A stretch of 64,000 nt of DNA. It comes from Septoria linicola (taxonomy: Eukaryota > Ascomycota > Dothideomycetes > Mycosphaerellales > Mycosphaerellaceae). Under the pieces are notes generated by a model. It was given only the letters and a program-made list of their open reading frames with translations, was not told the DNA's origin and did not search any database. Below are positions 21,717 to 31,223 of this stretch, one piece after another. Every line of letters begins with the position of its first letter. Positions within the stretch are counted from its first letter, which is position 1. The stretch lies in contig CP099429.1 of assembly GCA_024114885.1 (NCBI GenBank), forward strand, positions 1,240,001 through 1,304,000. Direction: 5' to 3'. The translations under genes and the position numbers were made by a program.

Positions 21717-23401
21717 GGTAATGCGGGCACCCTGGCTGGTCGCAGCAGCAGAGCAAGCAAAGCTGAGAGCTGTTTGCGAGCTGTTGCTGAAGCTGTGTGT
21801 AGCTGTCGGATCCGCTCCCTCGCACTGGCTGACCTGGTCGTGGCTCAATGACTGGATCGAGGGATGTTGGTGCGTGGTGTCCGAGCTTGGAAGCTATGGG
21901 TACAGCGTAACGTGCTGCGGGCGTGGCGAAAGTAGTGGCAGCAGCAGCAGCAGCACCGACTAGCTCGGAGTGCAGTACAGCACAGCACAGTACAGCGGAG
22001 CACTACTCGGCTAGATCTGACGCAGAGAAGCTGGTTTTCCTTGCGAATTGCCTTCTCTCAGCTAAGTTACTCCAGCTCCAGGTGTAGAAGTGGGCGGAAG
22101 CTTGACAGCTTGATGGGGAATGCGACCAGCGTTCCTCGTTGAGCTGTGACAGCAGCGTGCCAGGTCCTGGCTGTGTTTGCAAGCTGTGTCTTACTACACT
22201 TTGCTTGGTATGGAGCTGTGTAGCCGTCCGTCTGACGGCTCTGCTTTTGCTGTTTGTTGTCGTCCAGTGGAGTATGACAGCGAAACAGAGCTTTCTCGGT
22301 AGCTGTGAGAACGTGCACTGCGACGAGGGGTTGAGAGAGGGGAACGATTGAGAGATAGCGAGGCCGAGAGTGGGTCCAAACAGAACAGAACCCGCAAATG
22401 GCACAAAGGCGGCTGGGTTGGATGATGTGAGATGAGACGAAAGAGAAACAGAACCACAAAACCAACCTCAGGCTTTGCACCGCTGCATGCTGGCACAATA
22501 ATACTGCTGCTGACCTTTGCTGCGTGAGAACACGTCTATCATCGCTATCGACCACCAGCGCTTGCCCTCGGCAGGTGTGACTGGTCGGTTGCGCTTCAGC
22601 GCCTCCACTCACAGAGGGAATAATCGCTGGTGCACGCGCAGGGATGCCTCTGCTGGCCGCCGGGCTTGCAGGAAAGATTCCAGACGTTCGCTGAGCCGCG
22701 CTCTCGGAAGCCAATTCCAGTGTTGCACTCATGCCGAGTGTGCGATCGTGCGAGTTCGGCCATGATGATAACAAGTTTGATGAGAAGGGAAGAAATCAAC
22801 GCAGATGAGATGAGTGTCGACGAGACATGATGAAAAGAAGTCTTGAAGAAAGCAAGCTCGATATTGCATTGCTCTCCGCAACAATCTCCTTTCCCAAAGC
22901 CATGACCACCACCGTCCTGACATCGAGCATCGAGCACCACGAGGCTTTTCAGCGGAACCTGACGGCTCGAGATACATGATGCGGTTCATCTTGCCTCCAG
23001 ACGCCCCGCGATGCTCTGGCGAGGCTGTTCCAGCCGCGATAGCACGTTCTGCCAATGCGCCAAGCGTTCAACTCCTTCACGTCGTCCACAAAACGACGGC
23101 TGTGTACGCGATCTAGCTACAATGTGGCAGTGTCTGCCGGCCAGACGCAGGGCGGTCCGGTCGTACAAGTAGGCCTCGCCTGCTTTTCTGCATACCTAAT
23201 GCGCTCCCATCAGCTCCACCCCAGCGACATAGCAGTTTTGACATTGTTACACCTTCCACGGCTGACGTCGGCATCGTGCATTCCTAACCGTTTCAACCTC
23301 GCAGCCCATCGCACTGGAAGCAGCAAGATGAGAAGCAGACTCAAATATCACCTTCACGAAATCCGGTGGTCTTTACAGCATAGTCCGGTCTGACCGAAGA
23401 C
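21717..23401. other. Upstream region shared by the C2H2 and metallo-beta-lactamase-fold genes
   Basis: A 1.7-kb divergent gap with many short frames of low quality on both strands. It includes a GCA microsatellite of six units near 21938-21955. The long leader upstream of the C2H2 gene fits a regulated transcription factor, but I see no identifiable operator or upstream ORF with good support. Confidence 0.5.
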
Positions 23402-24640
23402 ATGTCGTTGACAGTCCAGCAACTCAATGCCGACAGTTCCTTCCTTTTGACGTTCAAGCCCTCATTTGCCCCGAGGAATGTCAAAGGCAAGTTTCCAGGA
23501 AGCTTCAGTATTCTCATCGACCCGTGGCTTGATGGTGCTAGCTCAGTCTTCCATCCTAAGTTTGCCACAACCTACCATACTTCACCGTCCTCGGTTCGCT
23601 CGCTGCAGGAATTGAAAGACGAAGTAGATGTGATTGTAATCAGCCAGGACAAGCCGGATCATTGTCACCAGGAAACACTATGTTCGCTGAGCAAGAATAG
23701 TAAGACGAAAATCTTCGCAACACCAAAGGCTGCTTTCAAAATCCGCGAATGGAAACATTTCAATGACCCCAGCATCATCGAAGAGATCCCCACTTACAGC
23801 ACTTCCAAAGGCGAGGCAGCCTTCCTTCGCATCCCAATCGAACCATACTCCTCGTCATCTGCAGCGGGTGAAATCACAATCACAAATGTTACCACGAAGG
23901 CGGACCTGACACGACTTCATAATGGCATTGGTATCACATACCGTCCACCGGGCACAATTCTGACCACCATTGACGGAGATCTCATCAAACTGGGTGATCT
24001 TCCTATGAGCGCTCGTCCCGGCACCCAGAACCCGCCATTCAAGACAATTCGCAAGATGCCCTCCATCAGCAGTCCGATTGGCATCATCAAAGGGATTCGA
24101 CCTCGATCTCCGACATCTCCTTCGAGCCCACAGTCGAAGCCTGATTCCTTCGACTCGCGCCACCGACCCAGGACCAGCTTTGACCGCAAACCGGACGCTT
24201 TCGGATCGTCCACGCCGCGATCTAACTACGAATCTGTCATGTCCGTACTCTACACACCCCACGGTATCGAGCCATCGAACCTCCGACCCTACATCGACAA
24301 CCACCTTGCCGCCCTCCCCGGCGCTCTCCCTATTACCGCTCTCTTCCATGCTCTGAACATGGAAGCTAATCCCAAACTTTTGGGAGGCTTGATCAGCACC
24401 GGCGCTCCAGGCGGAGTAGAAATCGTCAAAGAGGTGGACGTCAAGTATTGGATCTCTGCGCACGACGAGATCAAGCAGAATGAAGGCTGGGCGACAAAGT
24501 TCATGAGCAGCAGAGTATACGACGTGGAAGAGGCCATCAAGCTGTTAAGAGTCACTGGAGGAATTGGCAGCGACAAAGGAAAGAGAACTGTTGTGGAGAG
24601 TCTGGGGAATGGCGGTGTACGGACATATCGAGGTGGTTGA
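23402..24640 (+). CDS. Metallo-beta-lactamase-fold protein
   Basis: An intronless 412-aa protein. The N-terminal half has the fold's landmarks: a strand with ILIDPWLDGAS, then the metal-site region VIVISQDKPDHCHQETL, in which the usual HxHxDH is present as SQDKPDHCH, so the first histidines are replaced. Later strands (IFATPKAAFKIREW; EITITNVT; LYTPHGIEPSNL) are in the expected order. A Ser/Pro-rich, low-complexity insertion (about residues 225-280) interrupts the domain. The C-terminal part has VDVKYWISAHDEIKQNEGW, whose His could be the final ligand. Fungi have several such predicted hydrolases of unknown substrate. With the altered ligand set, catalysis is uncertain. Confidence 0.75.
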   Translation: MSLTVQQLNADSSFLLTFKPSFAPRNVKGKFPGSFSILIDPWLDGASSVFHPKFATTYHTSPSSVRSLQELKDEVDVIVISQDKPDHCHQETLCSLSKNSKTKIFATPKAAFKIREWKHFNDPSIIEEIPTYSTSKGEAAFLRIPIEPYSSSSAAGEITITNVTTKADLTRLHNGIGITYRPPGTILTTIDGDLIKLGDLPMSARPGTQNPPFKTIRKMPSISSPIGIIKGIRPRSPTSPSSPQSKPDSFDSRHRPRTSFDRKPDAFGSSTPRSNYESVMSVLYTPHGIEPSNLRPYIDNHLAALPGALPITALFHALNMEANPKLLGGLISTGAPGGVEIVKEVDVKYWISAHDEIKQNEGWATKFMSSRVYDVEEAIKLLRVTGGIGSDKGKRTVVESLGNGGVRTYRGG

Positions 24641-25611
24641 GAGAGAGAGGAAGATTGAGTCCTGAATGGACAGGACCACCTCGAGAACCTCTCTACAAAG
24701 CCTGCTATCATACAGCAAGGCGACATTGCCGCTGGGAGCAGCCATACGCTAGCGACAGAACCAAGCGTCGCGGATAACATGGAAGTGCACCAAAACGTGC
24801 TCCAAAGTGTCGATAAGAGCGGCACGCCACGCCTTCCCGACGTCAAGGGCCATGAACAAAATCCGAAACAGCAGCGGAGAGCGAGCATCGAGGATGCTAA
24901 GAGAAAGCACTTCGAACATCGATGTGAATGACCAAGCCCTAATAGTGGATCTTCACTAGGCAGGCAATACTAGACTCGATCATCTCGATCAGTCCTTCGT
25001 AGCCTTCCGGAATCGAGAAACGCTCGTTCCTCCCAGTCAATGAGGATGCTGAACAGCTCGGTATCCCATCAAGAGTCTGTGGAAGCGAAAGCAGGGAGGA
25101 AGAGGAGAGGAGAGAAGACTTGGGAATTATGCAAGATCGTGATTCCATTCATGCGCTCTGTAGTATTGCTTTGCCAAAGCAGTATGCATCAAGAATTGCA
25201 AGCCATCCCTCCAAACATAGTCCAACGCAAGAAATCCAGCGCTGTTCGTGCTAAATGGGAACACGCTTGTGCCAGTATCTGGCTTTCTCGCCTAGGCTCG
25301 TCTCAATTGGCTGGTTATCTCTAATTGTAGTATTCGTGCTGTAGTTATAATGTCGCATTTCGCAGGGGAGCAAGTCGCTAATGGGTGGTCTGGTGCGAGG
25401 TCAGAGAACAGCAGCTGCAAGTGAAAAGAGACAGAGTGGCTTACAGGGGCAGATTCGCAAGAAACCATCGACAAGTCAGCCGGCTTTGTCTGATTGACCT
25501 TCGAGTCTCTGGTACGATCCGCAACGAGTGAAGAGTTTGGAGCCTCGGATAGTGGCAGAGAAAGCAGAAATTTGCACCCTCGACACACCACCATCCTCAT
25601 CAACCCGTTCC
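24641..25611. other. Intergenic, convergent side
   Basis: About 970 bases downstream of two converging genes. Short frames only; no gene, RNA or repeat recognised. Confidence 0.55.
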
Positions 25612-26073
25612 TCAAACGTCCTGGCAGCGAAACGCCAGAATCGGAATCTCCGGGTCAAGCATGAACTGATGACTCTTGCAGATTCCCTCCTTACCACCAT
25701 CAAAGTCGTAGGAGTTCGAAGCCGGAACACAGCTATTCGCCTCGCTGGTCTGGTAGAACACCGTACACATCGTTCCAGGCGGCACGGTGATGCCGCCACG
25801 GTGTGGAATGACAAAGTCGTTCTTCCAGGCCGTGGTGCTACAGTCGCCTTGGGCCTTACCGCCGTCGAGGAGGTAGTAGCATTTGGCCGAGTTGTCGGAC
25901 TTGCCCATGATGTGGCAGTCGTTGCCGGAGCCGCGGTAGGTCATGTAGTTGACGCCGTCGCCGACGGAGCAGTCGCCGTTTTGGTAGACGGTGAGCTGCC
26001 AAGCAGAGGCGGATGGGGCGAGGGTGGCCATGATGGCGGCGCCAGTGAGGATGATCTTGGTGATAGACTGCAT
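25612..26073 (-). CDS. Small secreted cysteine-rich protein, effector-like
   Basis: A 153-aa protein starting MQSITKIILTGAAIMATLAP, a textbook signal peptide with cleavage expected after about residue 24 (SASA before WQLTVYQNGDC). The mature part has eight cysteines, an even number compatible with four disulfides, no membrane segment and no GPI signal. It is Gly/Asp/Asn-rich and ends FRCQDV. Size, secretion signal and cysteine content are those used to predict apoplastic effectors or surface proteins of plant-associated fungi; the function is not shown by the sequence. The gene has no intron in the coding part. A duplicated motif about 290-345 bases upstream may be its promoter element. Confidence 0.75.
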   Translation of the reverse strand: MQSITKIILTGAAIMATLAPSASAWQLTVYQNGDCSVGDGVNYMTYRGSGNDCHIMGKSDNSAKCYYLLDGGKAQGDCSTTAWKNDFVIPHRGGITVPPGTMCTVFYQTSEANSCVPASNSYDFDGGKEGICKSHQFMLDPEIPILAFRCQDV

Positions 26074-26362
26074 ATTCGCGATAGTCTATGAAAGGTCAGC
26101 GACGACAAGCAAGGAGTAATACTCGGGAGATATGACGAACTCGAGGTAGCTTTGGCATATGTCGAGGAGTCGGGTTCTGCTGATAAGCGGCTGGTCTGTG
26201 GTGGCTCAGAGCTGTAAGCTATTGGTGTAGGAGGTTAATACTGATGGTGTCTGATTGTGATCGCGGTTAGTGTGTTCGTTGGTCGTACGTTTCGAAGAGC
26301 AGGAGGAACCAGTCGCGCACAATCCGTTTAGTGTTGCAGCGACCAGGCGCTTGGACCATAAA

Positions 26363-26417
26363 GTGAAAGTTCACACGTTCACCTGCATGTGAAAGTTCGC
26401 TCAAGTCGCGTTCACCT
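26363..26417. promoter_or_regulatory. Duplicated motif upstream of the secreted cysteine-rich gene
   Basis: GTGAAAGTTC occurs at 26363-26372 and 26389-26398, each followed by CGTTCACCT at 26376-26384 and 26409-26417. The two half-motifs are partly complementary (GTGAA/TTCAC), so each pair can form a dyad. The block lies 290-345 bases ahead of the ATG of the gene to its left. A transcription-factor binding role is inferred from repetition and place only. Confidence 0.4.
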
Positions 26418-27102
26418 TTGCGTCTAGGGCTCACCTTACAGTCTCATGGAAATCATGAGCTGCTCTTAGCAAACACGCCCTGCGAGCCCCAAGTCGACGA
26501 AGCTTCTCTTCGATCTGTCCATTGCCATCGAGTCAGGGCCAGCTGGCTGTGGCAACAGGGAGGTTGGGCAGATGGATGAGAGCCACAGTAGGCGAGCAGA
26601 GCGTTTCTACAGATACTTCGCTGACTCAGTGGACGGAGTTGGTGAAGCCGGCGCAGGCGTGGTGTGGCATTAGAAGACAAGAGTAGCAGAAGGTGTTGAA
26701 GACGTGAGCTCAGGGTATCGCGTTGGCCAGCGCTCGTTCTAGGCAGGAACTCAGCTCGATCGTCGCACCTTCCTGTCGCCGCGTAGCCGTTGTGGCAGGC
26801 GCATCTGGGATAGTCTGAGCTGACTTCATCCACCAGTGGAGTCTGGCGAACGCAAAGCCTGCACGTTTGTGATGTATACAGCTCAATGGCAGTGCAACCC
26901 ACCAGATCACTTCCACACTTCCTCGAAGAAGCCACAGCTGTAACTTATGCGATTCCTGTTCAATATAAACTGCTCATGCATGGGTATTTGATCCTCCAGT
27001 GAACGCCGCGCCATAATGCCCAATCCCATCCCGCTCGTATACACATTTCGCTCATGCAGCACATCTTCTCTCGTCAAACACAGTTCCTCTCACAGCTACA
27101 GA
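26418..27102. other. Intergenic
   Basis: About 690 bases between the secreted-protein promoter and the 3' end of the four-TM gene. A minus-strand frame of 160 codons lies here but has shadow-like composition. No gene supported. Confidence 0.5.
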
Positions 27103-27821
27103 TTAGAAGTTGTCTTCCCGCCCTCCCTGGGCCACCATACTAGCCAATACGATCAAGTACACCAAAAACACTGCTCCCACTATCCAAAACGCGAACACGG
27201 CACTCCAGCTTTGACATATGCTGTTTTGCTGCAGCCACGCCAGAGTATTCACTGACAAATCGTTTGGGTTTTGACCTGTCACATATGTCCCACACTTAGA
27301 GTTGATATCTCCTTCAGGTCCAAAGAGTTGTATAGCGGTTTCAATCAAGCCGGTGATGTAGAGGACGAGGAGAATGAATGCGCCTATGATGAGCACGCCC
27401 GGGAGCAGTCGCCGTTGTACGATGAGGATGAGCATGAGGATGATGAATGCGAGGGTGAGAGCGCCGACTGTAATGCCAAAGGGCATGATCCTGGGAAATG
27501 CATGTTAGCATGAGTTCATCGTCTCGTCTCGCTTCGAAAGAGCATGGAAAACGATATGCACCAATATCTGCTCAAAGGCCTGCGAGCAATCGATGCTCAG
27601 CGACCACACACAAAACAGCAAAACGATCATGGTGTATAGACTCACCATGGTATCCCCAGACCGCCCAAGGAATTTTGTATTACGACAAAGTTGGCAAAGA
27701 CTCCCACGAGCGTGCCGCCGGTCGCCAACATGATAATGATCCAGACATTGAGCTGCCAGTCGGGCCAGTAGTATGATTGTCGCACTATCACTCGTTCGCG
27801 CGTCATGTCGGAGCGAGCCAT
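27103..27821 (-). CDS. Four-transmembrane MARVEL-like membrane protein
   Basis: Two exons, 27821-27646 and 27490-27103, with a 155-nt intron (donor GTGAGT, acceptor CCCAG) whose removal joins GLGIPW to IMPFGIT in frame, giving 187 aa. Four hydrophobic segments are evident: one in exon 1 (WIIIMLATGGTLVGVFANFV) and three in exon 2 (VGALTLAFIILMLILIV; LPGVLIIGAFILLVLYITGL; WSAVFAFWIVGAVFLVYLIV). The third loop contains two cysteines (KCGTYVTGQNPND and NSICQSW). This layout is that of fungal MARVEL-domain proteins of plasma membrane or eisosome-associated compartments. Molecular function unknown. Confidence 0.8.
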
Positions 27822-28976
27822 GGTGGATGTCGAGAAGAGGTGATGGAGGATGGATTGTCGGATCGAAGGCTTTGCGCGTGCAACGCTGATATACCACTGT
27901 TCCCTCCTTTCCTCCTAGCAATAAGCTATCGATGCTCTGCTTCGTCCTACGCAGCTGCGACTTCAACTGTTCGTTATGTGGTGTGTCGCATATGCTTGCT
28001 CCGATCCGATGGCTTGGTGTGGAGTGTGGGGTCGACCGAGTGCTCTTGCTTTGCTTCGCTGTGTACAATGGTGTATGAAAGAACGATGGGAAGTGGCTGT
28101 CCAGAAATGAGAGGCGTGCAGAGACTGCTTGGTCGAAGAGGAGGAGGAGGCGTGAGAAGCAAATCTGTCCAGCAGCCCGAACAGATGGAATAGCCCAACT
28201 TCTGACGTGTTTCGTGGTTCGTGGTTCGCGTGGCTGGTAGAAAGTGGCAGGGACGGATGCAGACCCTGGCCGATATAGAAAGGTCCAAGCGCCATAAGAA
28301 ACATCACAACCGTCTGCACATCTCGACACACGAGGACGCAGCACGCATATTGCACATCTTCATCATCGGTGATCTTCAAGCTACCACATCCCAATCAGTG
28401 TATACCCTCTTGCCGCGTCAAAGATTTGATGCATGCGAGAGCATCTACCTGACCGTGCCAGTCACCTTGATATTGATGGCCAGCATCGTTCATGAAGGGA
28501 AAATCAGCCAGCAGTGCCGCGTAGCAGTCGCAGCAGCTCCTCCCTCAACTTGTGTAGCAGCGTTCCAAGATCAGATCTGCCGATTGATTGACAATGCGAC
28601 AAGATGAACAGTGCCAAGAATACCATCGGACGTCTCTTAGGGTTGACTAAATCTACTGATGGGACATGCTGATCCTGATCGATCAACGAAATTGTTGTGA
28701 ATGCGAGCCCGCAAGCCATGAGCACGACTCTCGACGACTTGACCTGAGCAGTGTCTATGTGCTGAAGTGATTGATGATCTGTAACTTAGAAGTCGATAGT
28801 GCCAAGTCGCTGCACGTGCCGACGGTCATCGCGTCAGCAGCTCGTCGCCTTCTTCGGCGAGAGCTCCAAACGCAACACATCCATCACACACCACCTCGAC
28901 TTTAACAACCATCTCCACCATCACATCTGCGCTTCTCACCACACCACACCACCTCGACCATACTGCATCCACCATC
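27822..28976. other. Divergent intergenic region ahead of RPT3
   Basis: About 1.15 kb between divergent genes. The last 130 bases before RPT3 are CA-rich (repeated CACC/ACCACA), typical of a fungal 5' leader. I did not find the GGTGGCAAA proteasome-associated element of yeast. No gene seen. Confidence 0.55.
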
Positions 28977-30239
28977 ATGGCCTCCGCCGACGTGAGCAAA
29001 GCGCCGACCGCACCACATCTCCTCAACCAGATCTCCAGCGCAGCCATCGCAAACATCGACACCGTTGAAGGCCTGACGGATTCCGACGACCAATACGCCA
29101 CATACAAGAAATTGCAGCGGCAACTGGAGTACATCAAGCTACAGGAGGAGTACATCAAAGATGAGCAGAGGAGTTTGAAGCGGGAGCTGGTGCGCGCTCA
29201 GGAGGAGATCAAGCGGATACAGAGCGTGCCGCTGGTCATCGGTCAGTTCATGGAAGCCATCGACCAGAACACCGGAATCGTGCAGTCATCAACAGGAAGC
29301 AACTATGTCGTGCGAGTATTGAGCACCCTGGACCGCGAACTGCTGAAGCCCAGCTCCAGTGTGGCGCTGCACAGACATTCAAACAGCTTGGTCGACATTC
29401 TGCCACCCGAGGCCGACAGCAGCATCGCCATGCTGGGCGCCGATGAGAAGCCTGATGTCTCATACGCAGACGTTGGTGGACTGGACATGCAAAAGCAGGA
29501 GATTCGTGAGGCTGTAGAGCTGCCTCTTACACAATTCGACCTCTACAAGCAGATTGGTATTGACCCACCACGAGGTGTCCTTCTCTACGGACCTCCTGGA
29601 ACTGGAAAGACTATGCTGGTCAAGGCGGTTGCGAATAGCACAACAGCCTCCTTCATTCGTGTGGTTGGATCAGAGTTCGTGCAAAAGTATCTAGGAGAAG
29701 GACCTCGCATGGTCCGTGATGTCTTCAGAATGGCGCGTGAGAACAGTCCCGCCATCATCTTCATCGACGAGATTGATGCCATCGCTACGAAACGTTTCGA
29801 TGCACAGACTGGTGCCGACAGAGAAGTGCAGCGTATTCTTCTGGAGCTGCTCAACCAAATGGACGGTTTCGATCAGACTTCCAACGTCAAGGTCATCATG
29901 GCCACCAATCGTGCCGACACCCTCGATCCTGCACTTCTCCGTCCGGGTCGTCTCGACCGAAAGATTGAATTCCCCTCCCTCCGCGATCGCCGAGAACGTC
30001 GCCTCATCTTCAGCACCATCGCGTCAAAGATGAGCTTGTCGCCTGAAGTCGACCTCGACTCACTAATCGTTCGCAACGATCCACTGTCCGGAGCTATCAT
30101 TGCCGCAGTCATGCAAGAGGCAGGTCTACGAGCAGTGAGGAAGAACAGATACAACATTATCCAGCAGGATCTGGAGGACGCATACACGAGCCAGGTCAAG
30201 GGCACGAGCGAGGCAGACAAGTTTGACTTCTACAAGTAA
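28977..30239 (+). CDS. RPT3: 26S proteasome regulatory ATPase Rpt3
   Basis: An intronless 420-aa AAA ATPase of the 19S base ring, which unfolds ubiquitylated proteins and opens the 20S gate. In order: an N-terminal coiled coil (about residues 42-82, LQRQLEYIKLQEEYIKDEQR), an OB domain (about 85-145), then the AAA domain with Walker A GPPGTGKT (205-212), pore loop KYLG (237-240), Walker B IIFIDEID (260-267), sensor-1 MATNRAD and the arginine-finger region RPGRLDR. The protein ends DKFDFYK, the C-terminal hydrophobic-Tyr-X motif by which Rpt3 docks into 20S alpha-subunit pockets; this separates it from the other Rpt subunits. The start is fixed by the family length. Confidence 0.98.
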   Translation: MASADVSKAPTAPHLLNQISSAAIANIDTVEGLTDSDDQYATYKKLQRQLEYIKLQEEYIKDEQRSLKRELVRAQEEIKRIQSVPLVIGQFMEAIDQNTGIVQSSTGSNYVVRVLSTLDRELLKPSSSVALHRHSNSLVDILPPEADSSIAMLGADEKPDVSYADVGGLDMQKQEIREAVELPLTQFDLYKQIGIDPPRGVLLYGPPGTGKTMLVKAVANSTTASFIRVVGSEFVQKYLGEGPRMVRDVFRMARENSPAIIFIDEIDAIATKRFDAQTGADREVQRILLELLNQMDGFDQTSNVKVIMATNRADTLDPALLRPGRLDRKIEFPSLRDRRERRLIFSTIASKMSLSPEVDLDSLIVRNDPLSGAIIAAVMQEAGLRAVRKNRYNIIQQDLEDAYTSQVKGTSEADKFDFYK

Positions 30240-31223
30240 GCTTCAGTCGACACGGGAGACTGCCCTAAGGACATGATGTTTGGCCCACGCGCGAAGTGAG
30301 TCGATTGAGTTTTATGAGAAGGATGGACGAGTGTGCATGAAGCGGCGCACGATAGCATAGAACTGCGGCACTGTGAGCTGCATATGTATCATATGGAATG
30401 TACTGCATACCCCATCAGCCCCTTCTTCACTCGTTATCTCCATTGCTCCCACGTCATCCGCACTCTACTTCCGGGCAAGGATAAGCTTCACAACAGGCAA
30501 GTCTCCTGACTTCATGAGCATGAGTCTGTGCTGACTGTGCTCGATGCTCTCAGCTTCTGAGGTGTGGACTCTCATGCGTTACACGACGATGCGCTGTTTG
30601 TCTGCACAAACATACAATCAGACCCTTCGATCATTGACCACATCGTCGGCGCTGTTGGGTGGGTGATGGCCACCGATGGAGGACCGCAGTTTTGTTCGCG
30701 CTCACCTTCGATTTCTAATGGACGACGTGAAGAGGAGGAAAAACGCTGTGGGCTGCGGTCCGGAACACTCGGCACTTGGTGCATGAAGTGAATGAGGTTT
30801 TGGGCCCGGATCGTTGACCAGATCGTGAGACCAGCGCAAACGACAAACCGCTATGAGTCTCACATCTTGTCTCACGATGGAGGCACAAAAGGCGTTGGAG
30901 AACTCACTATCCTCTGTCTTTCGCTCGCTGATATATGCCATACAGATGGAACATTAGTGGCGGCACTGCCGCTGGCAACATGCTCCAGATTTGCGTGCTA
31001 CCTCACTTCAAGTGCTTCACTTACTCTAGGCAGCAAGGTCCAGAGAACAATACATACAGGGTCTAAGCTGACCTTAAAATGCACCGCTCTTCTTCTTGTG
31101 CTCCACCGCCGCTCCCTTCTTCTTCACAACGCGACACATCAGCCGTCTGCCACGCAGAAAGCCGACCACTACAAAGCCCTCTTACTTCAACTACCTCCTA
31201 CGTGACTACCACAAGCACAAACG
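30240..31223. other. Intergenic between RPT3 and the SLIP-GC-type GTPase gene
   Basis: Just under 1 kb, containing the RPT3 3' region and the promoter of the GTPase gene. Short frames only; no recognisable gene or RNA. Confidence 0.55.

Noticed and set aside
22067..22774. 235-codon minus-strand frame upstream of the C2H2 gene
   Set aside because: Low-information composition, no domain text and competing frames of similar quality on both strands.
24289..24888. 199-codon minus-strand frame
   Set aside because: It overlaps the 3' half of the metallo-beta-lactamase-fold gene on the opposite strand and has the Leu/Ser/Pro-rich composition of an antisense shadow.
25528..26091. 187-codon plus-strand frame
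   Set aside because: Exactly antisense to the secreted cysteine-rich gene, which has a signal peptide and regular cysteines; the plus frame has no such features.
26453..26935. 160-codon minus-strand frame
   Set aside because: Ser/Arg/Leu-rich with no conserved-looking blocks and no splice context; treated as chance.
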